A DNA stretch of 64,000 nt from Aved-18 sp964606665 (GCA_964606665.1 CAZSHS010000008.1:59809-123808), one strand, 5' to 3'. Shown: positions 27,064-35,611, counted from the first letter of the stretch. The notes: generated by a model not told the origin, from the sequence alone. Program-made: numbers and translations.

Positions 27064-27459
27064 CTAAGTCCATCCTTCGGTGAATTTTTTTCGAGCAATT
27101 TCTTTGGCTTTCATTCTATCGGGAGAGCCGAAATAATAATCCAAAATGTCTGCTACTGCTTCTTCCTCGCAATTCCACTTGTTTGTAAAATCGCCCTCTG
27201 CCGGACCGGGAACTCCCTCTTGAGCCACGACGTACCAGTGGTTTCCATCCGAAAATAAGATTACGTCAGGAGCATCCATGTCTATTTCTTCGTAGCCGAA
27301 TTTAAATTCGGGTATAAAGTTTCCTTTGGTGGCGGTAGGTTTTCCTACAATTACTCCGTCTTCCCAATAGTGACCGGCAGGAAATGGCTCAGAGACAAAA
27401 AGTCCTGATTTGCGTAATGCTTTAACTGAGTTTGTGTTTAACGACTTTATATTTTTCAT
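27064..27459 (-). CDS. Immunity-like paralogue 5 (last of array)
   Basis: This 131-aa protein is the last of five tandem paralogues. It shares the conserved core: GLFVSEPFPAGH, GVIVGKPTATKGNFIPEF, a DAPD turn, WYVVAQEGVP, GDFTNKWNCEEEAV and DILDYYFGSPDRMK. It is soluble, acidic and lacks a signal peptide. The ATG overlaps the stop of the preceding paralogue (ATGA), with AAGG just upstream. Function is not known from the sequence; immunity to the toxin-like fragment at the head of the array is inferred from context. Confidence 0.7.
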   Translation of the reverse strand: MKNIKSLNTNSVKALRKSGLFVSEPFPAGHYWEDGVIVGKPTATKGNFIPEFKFGYEEIDMDAPDVILFSDGNHWYVVAQEGVPGPAEGDFTNKWNCEEEAVADILDYYFGSPDRMKAKEIARKKFTEGWT

Positions 27460-27875
27460 TCGCCTTCGTGTAGGACTGCAAGCCGGTCTTGAAATTGCTT
27501 CTGTCTTTCAATTTTTACTTTCATTCTCTCGGAATTTCCTAAATAAAAATCCAAAATGTCCTCTACCGCCTCTTCAGGTTTTTTCCAAGTATTCAAAAAA
27601 TCACCGGGAGCAAAATCAGGAATCCCTTCTTGCATACAAACTATCCATTCGTGTCCAGTTGAATAAAAATACAGCGGTGGAGCATCGATTAATTCACCGT
27701 GAAATTCTATTTCAAAATCCGGAAGTGAATTTCCTTTCGTTGAAATCGGTTTTCCTACTAAAACGCCGTTCTCTAAACTGTGCCCTTCTTTGTATGGTTT
27801 AGACACATGAAGACCGGCATTTTTTAGATGTAGAAGAAACTTCTCTTCAATCGGTTCATACTTCGTACTCATCAT
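27456..27875 (-). CDS. Immunity-like paralogue 4
   Basis: This paralogue of about 139 aa is the fourth in the array. It keeps GLHVSKPYKEGH, VLVGKPISTKGNSLPDF, IDAPPLYFY, WIVCMQEGIP and EEAVEDILDFYLGNSERMK. The ATG at 27875 is preferred because GGGAG lies five bases upstream; a GTG at 27881 and the ATG at 27872 are alternatives. It overlaps the next gene by four bases and is slightly longer at its basic C-terminus than the others. Confidence 0.7.
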   Translation of the reverse strand: MMSTKYEPIEEKFLLHLKNAGLHVSKPYKEGHSLENGVLVGKPISTKGNSLPDFEIEFHGELIDAPPLYFYSTGHEWIVCMQEGIPDFAPGDFLNTWKKPEEAVEDILDFYLGNSERMKVKIERQKQFQDRLAVLHEGE

Positions 27876-27923
27876 TTCCACTCCCGGCTAAGAGACGTGC
27901 CATTCCAAATATAATCAAAATCT

Positions 27924-28295
27924 TTAAACTTTATTCCAGCGATCGGCTTTTACTTGCATGCGCTCTGGATTACCCAAATAATAATCAAGAATGTCTTGCA
28001 CAGCTTCTTCGGGAGTATCCCAAGTATTTAAAAAATCACCATCTTCCATTGAGGGTATACCTTCTTGTAAATAAACGATCCATTTATTTTGTTCAATAAA
28101 AAAATACAACGTTGGGGCATCTACTTCTGTTCCACCAAATCCAAATTTAAAATTTGGGATGCTGTTGCCATTTGTCGAGATGGGTTTACTGACCTTGACT
28201 CCTGATGGAATAGAATGATTTTCTACAAAAGGCTTAGACACGCAAAGACCTGCATCTCTAAGAATTTGTAAATATTTCTTGTCTACTTGAGGCAT
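27924..28295 (-). CDS. Immunity-like paralogue 3
   Basis: This 123-aa paralogue is the third in the array. Conserved blocks are ILRDAGLCVSKPF, VSKPISTNGNSIPNF, VDAPTLYFFI, WIVYLQEGIP and PEEAVQDILDYYLGNPERM. It begins 12 bp after paralogue 2. It is most like paralogue 4 in its middle, suggesting these two duplicated most recently. Confidence 0.7.
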   Translation of the reverse strand: MPQVDKKYLQILRDAGLCVSKPFVENHSIPSGVKVSKPISTNGNSIPNFKFGFGGTEVDAPTLYFFIEQNKWIVYLQEGIPSMEDGDFLNTWDTPEEAVQDILDYYLGNPERMQVKADRWNKV

Positions 28296-28307
28296 ATTCC
28301 AGCGAAG

Positions 28308-28655
28308 TTATCTTTTCATACGAGTGGGGTTGCCAAAATAATAGTCTAAAATATCGTTTACCGCTTCTTCTGCACAATTCCATTCGTTTGTAAAATCGCC
28401 CGCTCCAGGAACCGGAATGTGCTCTTGCATATGTGTCAACCAAATTTCTCCAGTTGAGAATAAGGTTAACATCGGAGCATTCATCTTAATATCATCATAA
28501 GCCGTTTCAAATTCAGGAATAAAGTTACCGGCGACTTGAGTGGGTTTTCCAACAATTACTCCGAACTCTAAAACATGACCTTGCGGATATGGTTCGGAAA
28601 CGAACAAACCCGCGTTTCGAAGAATTTGTAGGTGGTAATTTTCAATTGATTTCAT
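28308..28655 (-). CDS. Immunity-like paralogue 2
   Basis: This 115-aa paralogue is the second and shortest member. It ends right after the conserved NPTRMKR block. It keeps LQILRNAGLFVSEPYPQGH, GVIVGKPTQVAGNFIPEF, MNAPMLTLFS and EEAVNDILDYYFGNP. The usual Gln-Glu-Gly is QEHIP here, so one otherwise fixed Gly is changed. No strong ribosome binding site is visible. Confidence 0.7.
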   Translation of the reverse strand: MKSIENYHLQILRNAGLFVSEPYPQGHVLEFGVIVGKPTQVAGNFIPEFETAYDDIKMNAPMLTLFSTGEIWLTHMQEHIPVPGAGDFTNEWNCAEEAVNDILDYYFGNPTRMKR

Positions 28656-28709
28656 TTGTGTAAATAGATGGGGAGAGCCCTTTGATCAAATCAAAATTAA
28701 TCCTTCATT

Positions 28710-29144
28710 TCATTGCTTCTGCTTTTCTTCTAATTTCTTTTCTTCCAAAAGTTCATTTATTCTCTCATTCACTTCGTTTTGAGCAGCTTCTTTTGCCTTC
28801 ATCCTTGAAGGATCTCCAAAGTAAAAATCCAAAATATCTTCTACTGCTTCAATGGCAGTGTTCCAGGAATTTTTAAAATCTCCGGGACCTGGAACAGGAA
28901 CGCCTTCCTGCCCCCAGACAATCCATTGTCCGTCTTTGAAAAACAGTTTTACGTCTGGAGCATCCATATCTACTTCATCATATCCATGTCTAAAATTGTC
29001 AATCTTATTACCTTGAATGTTAGTGGGCTTGCCAACTACTACACCAAGAGACAAACTATGGCTAATTGGATACGGTTTCGAAATAAATAAACCGGCTTGT
29101 TCAAGTTTGAATATTAAATTGGCTTCTAACTCTCTGCCCTGCAT
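28710..29144 (-). CDS. Immunity-like paralogue 1
   Basis: This 144-aa first member of the array has GLFISKPYPISHS, VVVGKPTNIQGNKIDNF, MDAPDVKLFF, WIVWGQEGVPVPGPGDF and EAVEDILDFYFGDPSRMK, plus a charged Glu/Lys-rich C-terminal tail. The ATG at 29144 is chosen because GAGGAG sits six bases upstream; this places it 10 bp after the stop of the toxin-like fragment. An upstream ATG at 29180 would overlap that fragment. Confidence 0.7.
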   Translation of the reverse strand: MQGRELEANLIFKLEQAGLFISKPYPISHSLSLGVVVGKPTNIQGNKIDNFRHGYDEVDMDAPDVKLFFKDGQWIVWGQEGVPVPGPGDFKNSWNTAIEAVEDILDFYFGDPSRMKAKEAAQNEVNERINELLEEKKLEEKQKQ

Positions 29145-29154
29145 TCCGAACTCC

Positions 29155-29376
29155 TCATTTTCGTATCTTATAAATTGCATGCTGTGTCCAGACTTCCAAG
29201 AAGTCTTTCTGAAGCATTTCGTACGTTGTTCCCTCCCAGGAATCTCTTATTATGACCCGTCCTAGGCTAGTAATTTCATCTATTACCACAGAATGTGGCA
29301 TCGTGCCGACTTTTTCAAAGAGAGTCGCGCCCCTCGGACTACCCTGCAAATTAAAAGTGAAGCCTTTAATATGCAA
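29155..29376 (-). pseudogene. Toxin-tail remnant, papain-like fold (His-Asp half)
   Basis: This 73-codon fragment begins at a TTG and has no good start. It contains MPHSVVIDEI, RVIIRDSWEGTTYEMLQKDF and LEVWTQHAIY. The pattern 'H.VVVD..' then 'I.D.WEGT.Y.M....FL.VW' resembles the C-terminal half of papain-like fold cysteine peptidases, or toxin domains of polymorphic toxins, where the His and Asp of the catalytic triad sit. The Cys-containing half is absent, with an in-frame stop at 29395-29397, so it is probably inactive. It heads the array of five paralogues and abuts a decayed ATPase gene on the other strand. Confidence 0.5.
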
Positions 29377-29378
29377 GG

Positions 29379-29858
29379 ATGATTCCTCGCAAAGTTAGCT
29401 TTGAAATCGTTGAAGCCCTGGACAGGCAGGCGGCTGTAGCTAATATTGGACCGCGCCAGGCAGGCAAAACGATTTTAGCGCTAGAAATTTTAGATGAGAT
29501 ACCTCGAGTGCCTAAGCTGTTCCAGTCTTTGCGAGGTCTAATCGAGCAAGGAAGAAGACGTGGGAAAAGACCGGACGCTTTTTGATTTTGGGGTCGGCTT
29601 ATTGCAAGCTTTTATCGCACCGCAGCTGGTGCCGAGATAGATCTGGTACTTGAGCTTCCTGGTAGAGATGGATTGTGGGCTATCGAAATCAAACGCGGGG
29701 TCGCGCCTAAAATAGAGAGAGGTTTCCATCTAGCTTGCGATGATATTAAACCTAATCGCAAGTTCGTTATATATTCGGGTAACAGCGATTATTTATTAAG
29801 TCCCGGACTGGAAGCTGTTTCTTTGAAAAGTTTGATGGATAGACTAGCTGGTCTTTAA
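29379..29858 (+). pseudogene. Decayed AAA/DUF4143-type ATPase
   Basis: One frame holds the two ends of a family normally about 370-400 aa long. The first 68 codons include the P-loop IGPRQAGKTILALEIL and then jump to LFQSLRGLIEQGRRRGKRPDAF. After a TGA at 29583-29585 the same frame continues with the family's C-terminal part: FYRTAAGAEIDLVLEL, LWAIEIKRGVAPKIERGFHL, ACDDIKPNRKFVIYSG and the final LEAVSLKSLMDRLAGL. The middle, including most of the ATPase and the linker, is missing. It is a pseudogene formed by internal deletions plus a stop. Confidence 0.8.
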
Positions 29859-29930
29859 TGTTGGAGTTCTAATGCTTGACACTTTGGGAACATATCTTTG
29901 ATGTGGGCGTCTGCCGATTCTGCGGAACTA

Positions 29931-30887
29931 ATGAAAAAATTCAAAATGAAATGGTCTATTTTCTTTCTTCTGTCAGTTGGTGTGATTCTATTTGCTTGCC
30001 CTGATTCTAAAGCCGGAACCTACGAAGACGCCGTCAATTACTATCATAGTGGCAATTTAGATGAGGCTTATTTACGCTTAAGTAGTATTGTTAAAGATGA
30101 TCCAGGTAATTTTCAGGCTAGGTTTTACTTGGCTAATACTTACGCCCTCACGGGACAGCATGAAAAAGCAATAGAAGAGTACAGACGTTGTGCTAATGAT
30201 AGTCCTGGCACGAAAATGGAAGAGGTTTGTCTTAAGGCAATTGAGAAGCAGAATGACAAGCTGAATGCTTTCAATAAACAAAAATTTCCTCATATGCAAA
30301 TGCAGATGAATTCTGAAATTAAAATGCAGAAACAAGCATCGGAATATGAGAAGCAGCTTCAATTGCGGTGCTCGATTGAATTGAATAATCTCAAAAAGAG
30401 ACATGCCCAAGACGTTGCCCGAATCGATCGGCAGCTTTCACAAGATATACGCGAAATTCCCTCAACCGCGTACACCGGAAGGTCAAACAGCAGCAATCCT
30501 AGTTATCAAAGAGAAGTTGATAGATTCAAATTGCCGGCTGACGAAAGAAAGAAGTCTTTGGCAGACAGGCTAAAAATCGATTCTGACCTAATTATCGAGC
30601 GCTATAACAAACGACTATCAGCCTATTCTAGTAGCCGAGATCATCTTCGGCGTGAGCTTAATTCAACGAATGGAAATATGCAGGTTGTACCTCACGGCAC
30701 TAACATGAATGTGCGCAATTATATTAACTTTGGTCAGGAACAGGTTTATGAGCCGCCAGTCTCGCTGCGTGCAACTACTTACAGTATCAATGAAAAAGTG
30801 CCTATGCAAGGAGTTGGCCGCACGCAATTGATACGACAAACTCGCCTGCAATCCAAGAACTCTCAGTTAAATAAACCTTCTAAGTAA
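29931..30887 (+). CDS. Secreted TPR protein
   Basis: This 318-aa protein begins with a signal peptide (MKKFKMKWSIFFLLSVGVIL, ending FACPDSKAG). The Cys within it could be a lipidation site, although the preceding residues fit poorly. TPR-like helices follow at about residues 30-100 (YYHSGNLDEAYLRLSSIV, TGQHEKAIEEYRRCAND). A long, charged, coiled-coil-like region leads to a polar C-terminus. The ATG at 29931 is preferred over the TTG at 29898 because it starts the signal peptide, and because a TTGACA at 29876 would give a short leader. It is followed 16 bp later by the VWA-domain gene. Confidence 0.75.
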   Translation: MKKFKMKWSIFFLLSVGVILFACPDSKAGTYEDAVNYYHSGNLDEAYLRLSSIVKDDPGNFQARFYLANTYALTGQHEKAIEEYRRCANDSPGTKMEEVCLKAIEKQNDKLNAFNKQKFPHMQMQMNSEIKMQKQASEYEKQLQLRCSIELNNLKKRHAQDVARIDRQLSQDIREIPSTAYTGRSNSSNPSYQREVDRFKLPADERKKSLADRLKIDSDLIIERYNKRLSAYSSSRDHLRRELNSTNGNMQVVPHGTNMNVRNYINFGQEQVYEPPVSLRATTYSINEKVPMQGVGRTQLIRQTRLQSKNSQLNKPSK

Positions 30888-30903
30888 TGAGGTCTTTAAG
30901 CCT

Positions 30904-32088
30904 ATGAAGAGTGCTCTGACTTCGAAGATCTGTCTATGTTTTTTTGCGTTGACTTTTTTGTTAAATGTAAGTTGCATGGTTTTTGCTGCTCCGTCTGTAA
31001 ATAAAAATACTAAACAAGAGAAGCCTACTTTACTCAAAGGCAGCGTTAATCAGTTGCTTTTGCTTTGTTCCTACGCTGGTATCAAACTCGATAAAAATGA
31101 TCTGCCTGCAAGAGTTACTGAAGTAAAGCTGGGCACATCCGCTGCATATTTTGGCATGGCTGAAAATGATCAAGTGCTTGGCGCAACTGTTGAGAATAAT
31201 CAATTGTGTCTGCGTATGGATAGAGCAGGTAAGAAATTCTTTGTGCGCTTGCCTGTTAACGCCAGGGCACTGCGAGCGGCGACTAATGCTGGTGCAAACA
31301 GAGGCATGCCAGAGTTGAAACTAAGGCTGGATGCAACACCTTCAGAAGCTTTGCAAGGACAAATCGGTGCGATTGCAAAAGAGTCGCCAGAACAAAAAGC
31401 GGCGTTTAAAAGCTTTTGCATTAAATATAGTACGAATCTTCCAAAGCCGAAATTGCCCTCAAATCTGAAAGACATTCGAGCACTAGAAGATTATGACATG
31501 GTGTTGATTGTTGACCACTCCGGATCGATGAGCATGAGCATTTCAAAAGATGATAAAAGTCCTAACTCGATAAACTCTTCCAGGTGGCGTTGGGTCCAGA
31601 ATCAGGTATTTCGTGCCTCGAATGAATTTGCAAATGCATTCAAACGAGGTGTAAAGCTCATTATGTTTGATTCGGGTTATGATGTTTATCAAAATTGTTC
31701 GCCTGGGGAGTTGTTCAATATTTTTCAAGCAACTAAATCTGGTGGCGGAACCAATTTGACACCGCCTCTTAGAGAAGTGCTAAAAACAAAAATAACTTCG
31801 GGAAAGCCATTAATCATTTGTGTCTGTACCGATGGAGAAAGAATTAGTAATTACGAAGATTTGAAAGAGTGCATTGCAGAAGCAACACAGGCGATTCCGG
31901 GTCAGTACGATCTTGCTATTCATTTCTTGATTGTGAATCCTAGAGAACCTGACAAAGAAATTGCTACGTTAAAGTCGGATGTAATGAGTGCCGGTGCCAA
32001 ATTCGATGTGGTACATGTAAAGTCATTTCAGGAAATTGAGCAAAGAGGGCTAATCAACACCTTGGTTGATGTTGCTACTTCTAAATAA
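30904..32088 (+). CDS. Secreted von Willebrand A domain protein
   Basis: This 394-aa protein has a signal peptide (CLCFFALTFLLNVSCMVFA, cleavage near AAPS). A domain at about residues 45-115 resembles a PDZ-like fold (ITxV-type strands with GTSAAYFGMAENDQVLGA). A VWA domain fills about residues 195-390. The metal-ion-dependent adhesion site is complete: Asp204, Ser206 and Ser208 in VDHSGSM, Thr283 in GGGTNL, and Asp310 in VCTDGE. It should bind a divalent metal and a protein ligand outside the cytoplasm. It probably forms an operon with the TPR protein before it. Confidence 0.85.
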   Translation: MKSALTSKICLCFFALTFLLNVSCMVFAAPSVNKNTKQEKPTLLKGSVNQLLLLCSYAGIKLDKNDLPARVTEVKLGTSAAYFGMAENDQVLGATVENNQLCLRMDRAGKKFFVRLPVNARALRAATNAGANRGMPELKLRLDATPSEALQGQIGAIAKESPEQKAAFKSFCIKYSTNLPKPKLPSNLKDIRALEDYDMVLIVDHSGSMSMSISKDDKSPNSINSSRWRWVQNQVFRASNEFANAFKRGVKLIMFDSGYDVYQNCSPGELFNIFQATKSGGGTNLTPPLREVLKTKITSGKPLIICVCTDGERISNYEDLKECIAEATQAIPGQYDLAIHFLIVNPREPDKEIATLKSDVMSAGAKFDVVHVKSFQEIEQRGLINTLVDVATSK

Positions 32089-32144
32089 TTGGTTTTTGCA
32101 GTTGAGCCAAAACAAAACGTGGTAGAACTCATATGATTGGTAGT

Positions 32145-32174
32145 TGAGCGTTGACACTGATTAGTGAGCGTTGA
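32145..32174 (+). repeat. 10-bp direct repeat upstream of cytochrome gene
   Basis: TGAGCGTTGA occurs at 32145-32154 and again at 32165-32174, exactly 20 bp apart (two helical turns), ending 9 bp before the cytochrome ATG. The second copy supplies the GAGGG ribosome binding site; the first contains a TTGACA -35 match. It could be a regulator site or a small duplication. Confidence 0.6.
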
Positions 32175-32183
32175 GGGTTTAAA

Positions 32184-32567
32184 ATGATTAGAACGAAATG
32201 GTTTATTTTGCCAACCTTGGCGCTTGCATTAATTTGTCAGACGATTAATTGTTGGGCTAAGCCGAAGACACCTTCAAAAAGTGAATCCAAAACAGAAGCA
32301 AAAACAAAAACTGAGCCGACTAAAAGCAAAGGCGAGCTGACCTTCGATTCTCATTGCAGTTCGTGTCATATAAGCGGCGGAAATGCAGTTAACCCACAAA
32401 AGCCGTTGGTGGGTTCAAATTATCTTTCAAATTACGTCACTTTCAAAAACTATTTGAAAACACCTGTTGGGACAATGCCTCACTACGAGAATTTGATTTC
32501 CAACGACAAAGTACTCAAAGAGCTTTTTCATTATATTAAAACCTTGAAGAAATCAGAAGGTTCATAA
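32184..32567 (+). CDS. Small secreted c-type cytochrome
   Basis: This 127-aa electron carrier has a signal peptide (about residues 1-25, ending NCWAKP). A Lys/Glu/Thr-rich linker of about 25 residues follows. The cytochrome c fold has one haem-binding CSSCH motif (FDSHCSSCHISGG) and the distal Met in GTMPHY, so His/Met ligation is expected. The C-terminal helix is LFHYIKTLKK. It is expected outside the inner membrane. GAGGG six bases before the ATG is the ribosome binding site. Confidence 0.88.
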   Translation: MIRTKWFILPTLALALICQTINCWAKPKTPSKSESKTEAKTKTEPTKSKGELTFDSHCSSCHISGGNAVNPQKPLVGSNYLSNYVTFKNYLKTPVGTMPHYENLISNDKVLKELFHYIKTLKKSEGS

Positions 32568-32604
32568 AACCAGATTTTAAGTCGTAGGTTTACAAATAGC
32601 CTCT

Positions 32605-32782
32605 GCGCTTCAGGAAGCTACGGCAAGTTCTTTCGCACTACAGGTGGTGGCGAATTTAGTCTGGTTTTCATTTTGCATGTGATGATATTAAGCTAAAGCC
32701 TTGTTATGTTGGTTGTCGGGCCAAGCGGGTATCCGTTAATTCCAGGTGTTCGTTAAGTTTAGGCGAACGGGCTAATCTTTAA
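32605..32782 (+). pseudogene. Second decayed DUF4143-type ATPase, C-terminal scrap
   Basis: Three short pieces in different frames match the C-terminal part of the family seen in the remnant at 29379-29858: ALQEATASSF, then FFRTTGGGEF (compare FYRTAAGAEI), then GFHFACDDIKLK (compare GFHLACDDIKPN) and YPLIPGV. Several frameshifts and a deletion of about 40 codons separate them. It occupies most of the 269-bp gap between the cytochrome and glycosyltransferase genes. Confidence 0.55.
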
Positions 32783-32836
32783 CCTGAATTAAAAGGTTCA
32801 CGTATAGTTCATTGCTCATAGATTAGATTAGTCTGT

Positions 32837-33796
32837 ATGGCGTTCTATTTTGCTCCGATTTCTGATGGACTGGGTGACCTGCTTTTATGCTTGCCGGGTT
32901 TGACGACGCTTGTGCGGACAGGTGAGCCTACTTATTTAATAATTCGCTCTGCCAAGCAAGAACAAGTGGCAGATTTGATTCCGGGTTTGTCTGGAGCTGT
33001 ACGCGAACCTGATTTTCATTCAAGACTCAAACGAAGTGATGATATCATCGTTAATATGCGAGACCATCCGCTGCAAACTGCTGCAGCTTTTGGGTCTGAT
33101 GCTTATTACGAGCAAAATCGCCAACTGAACATCGTGGATCTTTGTCATCGAGTTTGTTTTGACTTAATTGAACGTGATTTGAAAATTCCTCTTCAGTTTG
33201 AGTACGCTCCGTTCACACACAATGCGTGTCAAGAATCGCTGGGAAAAATCATTTTCATTCCAGGCTCGGCTGGTCGCTTTAAGTGCTGGCCGCTTGAAAG
33301 TTGGTTGCAGCTTTACAAGACCCTTTCTGCACGAGGTCTTGAGTGTGTAGTTATTGGTCAACCAGAAAAGTCGCCCGAAGTTTTTGAGTTGCTGAAATTT
33401 GGCAAAGAGCTAGGGCTAGTTCATCTGCCTACACCGACGTTAACACAAGCTATTGAAGTACTATCATCTGCAAGAGCAGTCATTTCAGTTGATACTGGCT
33501 TAATGCATTTGTCCGTCCAGCAGCGTGTTCCGACTGTTGCCTTGCACTTGAAGCGTTCGATTTTTGCTCGCCCGGAAAAAAATTGTATTTCGATTTTTGC
33601 CAAAGATTGTATCTCCGAATGTCTTACCTGGACGCAGGACAATGTTTCCACTAAAAATGTATTCTTCGAGTCTTATGAGGAAATCGAATTTAAGCCTTGC
33701 TATGAGCAGCAAAGCTGTAAACGAATAGCTGAAATAAGCGTTGATAGTGTTCTTAAAGCCTATGAACAACTAATGGCGATGTCGCTCAGTTTGTAA
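32837..33796 (+). CDS. Glycosyltransferase family 9 protein
   Basis: This 319-aa protein resembles ADP-heptose:LPS heptosyltransferases (GT-B fold), which add sugars to surface glycolipids on the cytoplasmic face of the inner membrane. The N-terminal domain begins FAPISDGLGDLLLCLPGL. The C-terminal domain has the family blocks IIFIPGSAGRFKCWPLESW and VISVDTGLMHLS (the DTGLMH donor-site motif). The heptose specificity itself cannot be read from sequence. No clear ribosome binding site precedes the ATG. It converges on the RhtA-like gene. Confidence 0.8.
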   Translation: MAFYFAPISDGLGDLLLCLPGLTTLVRTGEPTYLIIRSAKQEQVADLIPGLSGAVREPDFHSRLKRSDDIIVNMRDHPLQTAAAFGSDAYYEQNRQLNIVDLCHRVCFDLIERDLKIPLQFEYAPFTHNACQESLGKIIFIPGSAGRFKCWPLESWLQLYKTLSARGLECVVIGQPEKSPEVFELLKFGKELGLVHLPTPTLTQAIEVLSSARAVISVDTGLMHLSVQQRVPTVALHLKRSIFARPEKNCISIFAKDCISECLTWTQDNVSTKNVFFESYEEIEFKPCYEQQSCKRIAEISVDSVLKAYEQLMAMSLSL

Positions 33797-33810
33797 CCTT
33801 ATTGAAATGT

Positions 33811-34710
33811 TCAGGCGACGATTTCGGCGTCGGCTGCATCAACTGAATCAACATTGACAGTTTGGTGTGGTTTTGATGTGACAGCGCTTCCAATTGATGC
33901 AAGCATGACACTGGCTATAGCAATCCATTGTTGAAAAGATAAATGCTCGCTCAGAATAAGCATGCCCGAAAGGGCTCCCACGGCTGGTTCAAGACTGAGC
34001 AAAATGCTAAAAGTATTTCTTGGTAATCTTTTTAGTGCGTACATTTCCAAAGTATATGGAATAGCACTAGATGCGATGGCAAGTCCAAGTGCACTTATTA
34101 AAATGTGTGGGTCTAATATTTTGGCACCGACATGAGTGATACCAAAAGGAAATAATAACAATCCACCGACCATCATTCCGTATGATGTAGTTTGACCTGC
34201 AGGCAAGTGCCCAACTCGTTTTCCAAAGACAATATACAAAGCCCAGAATGTCGCTGCGGCAAATGCATAGGCAACGCCTACCGTATTTAATGATACTGTC
34301 CCTGGTGTTATGGGAAGTAAAAGAGCAAGACCAGTGATTGCCAAAATTATCCAAACAAAATCCAGTGGTTTGCGCGAGGAAACTATTGCCACTACCAGCG
34401 GTCCAGTAAACTCGATAGCAATAGCGATGCCTATGGGCAGCGTGTCTAATGACATGTAGAAACAGAGATTCATACAGCCCATTACAAGACCGTAAATGCC
34501 AACTCGTTTAATTGCGTCTTGGTCTAGGGGCTCTCGCCATGGACGCCAAAAAACGAGCATCAGTAATGCAGCAAGAATTACGCGCAGTGCCGATGTTCCT
34601 TCTGGTCCGACCACGGCAAATAGATGTTTGCCAAATGATGTTCCAACTGTCAAAGAGATTATTGACGTCAAAACGGCAAGGCTAGGTAAAAAATTCGAAC
34701 CGGATACCAT
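33811..34710 (-). CDS. rhtA: RhtA-like DMT-family amino-acid exporter
   Basis: This 299-aa inner-membrane protein has ten predicted hydrophobic segments in two EamA halves. It resembles the threonine/homoserine exporter RhtA across its length: LDTLPIGIAIAIEFTGPLVV, SSRKPLDFVWIILAITGLAL, SSAIPYTLEMYALKRLPRN and SLEPAVGALSGMLILSEHLS all have direct counterparts. Substrate preference is inferred. It is followed on the same strand, upstream by 9 bp, by the 294-aa secreted-type gene, so the two probably form an operon. Confidence 0.85.
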   Translation of the reverse strand: MVSGSNFLPSLAVLTSIISLTVGTSFGKHLFAVVGPEGTSALRVILAALLMLVFWRPWREPLDQDAIKRVGIYGLVMGCMNLCFYMSLDTLPIGIAIAIEFTGPLVVAIVSSRKPLDFVWIILAITGLALLLPITPGTVSLNTVGVAYAFAAATFWALYIVFGKRVGHLPAGQTTSYGMMVGGLLLFPFGITHVGAKILDPHILISALGLAIASSAIPYTLEMYALKRLPRNTFSILLSLEPAVGALSGMLILSEHLSFQQWIAIASVMLASIGSAVTSKPHQTVNVDSVDAADAEIVA

Positions 34711-34719
34711 TTTTTGAAA

Positions 34720-35604
34720 TTAGTTTTTGCGATAGTTGTTTCTAATCAACAACCACGAAGATCGCTTCAACTCGTTTACGCGCGGGTTATCCGAAGAGGC
34801 TTGAATCTGTGGAATTGGTTTAGGCTGTGGTTTTGGTTTGTCTTCGTCGCCTTGATTCAACGATGGACTTGGAGTATTGCGTTGATATGAATACCAGGTG
34901 TCTGCATCTTTGAGCGACAGTGCCATGTCGAGCAATTTTTTATAATCGGTATCTTCGGGATAATTGTTGATTAGCTCTTTCAATACTTTGATGGACCGGT
35001 CTAAAGTGCCGTATTCAAGCTCGTGTACAAGTTTCTGCAAAGACTCTTCTTGCGGATCTGATTTTTTTGTTTGGGCTTGCGCTTGCGAGTAAGGCACTAT
35101 GCGTGGTGCAACAGGTGGCATTTCTTCTTCGGCTTGTTTGCGTCCGCGTTTTTGTTTAACCTTCTTTTTCATGTTCTCGAAGTTCTGCGGTAGTGTTTTC
35201 CCGTCGGGTACTACTTCGCGAATATCGGGTGATGCTTTTGCCCGTTTTGCGCTACGCTGCATAATAGGCTGTGGCTCCAGTTGAGGAGGCTCGATGCGCT
35301 CCACCTGTTTTTCGTATCGCATTTCTTCAGCAGTTGCTTCTGCCTCAGATGGGGGCTGTGGTTCTAATTGTTGCTGTGACTGCTCTTGTTTGATCATTTG
35401 CTCTGGCTCGAACACGTCCGAGTCCATATTGTTACTTGATTTAGCAATCACAGTGGAACTCTGCGTATCAGTTTGGAGTCCATAAACTGGGAGTGTTCCA
35501 GCCATTACGAGGCACAAGCCTAAGCTTGAAGCTAATTTATTCAAGCTTTGTTCAGAACATATAATTTGGCTCTTTCTACTATTCACTAAATTCTGTCCTA
35601 TCAT
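34720..35604 (-). CDS. Secreted or anchored Pro/Gln-rich protein, unknown
   Basis: This product of up to 294 aa has no known function. A hydrophobic segment (SLGLCLVMAGTLPVYGL, about residues 27-43) looks like a signal peptide. A long disordered stretch rich in Gln, Glu and Pro follows, with a basic patch KKKVKQKRGRKQ. Next comes a short helical, TPR-like piece (ELEYGTLDRSIKVLKELINN) and another Pro/Lys-rich tail. The ATG at 35604 lies only 7 bp from the divergent AsmA-like start. An internal GTG preceded by AGGA, about eight codons later, is an alternative start. Transcribed with the RhtA-like gene. Confidence 0.65.
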   Translation of the reverse strand: MIGQNLVNSRKSQIICSEQSLNKLASSLGLCLVMAGTLPVYGLQTDTQSSTVIAKSSNNMDSDVFEPEQMIKQEQSQQQLEPQPPSEAEATAEEMRYEKQVERIEPPQLEPQPIMQRSAKRAKASPDIREVVPDGKTLPQNFENMKKKVKQKRGRKQAEEEMPPVAPRIVPYSQAQAQTKKSDPQEESLQKLVHELEYGTLDRSIKVLKELINNYPEDTDYKKLLDMALSLKDADTWYSYQRNTPSPSLNQGDEDKPKPQPKPIPQIQASSDNPRVNELKRSSWLLIRNNYRKN

Positions 35605-35611
35605 TAATCAC

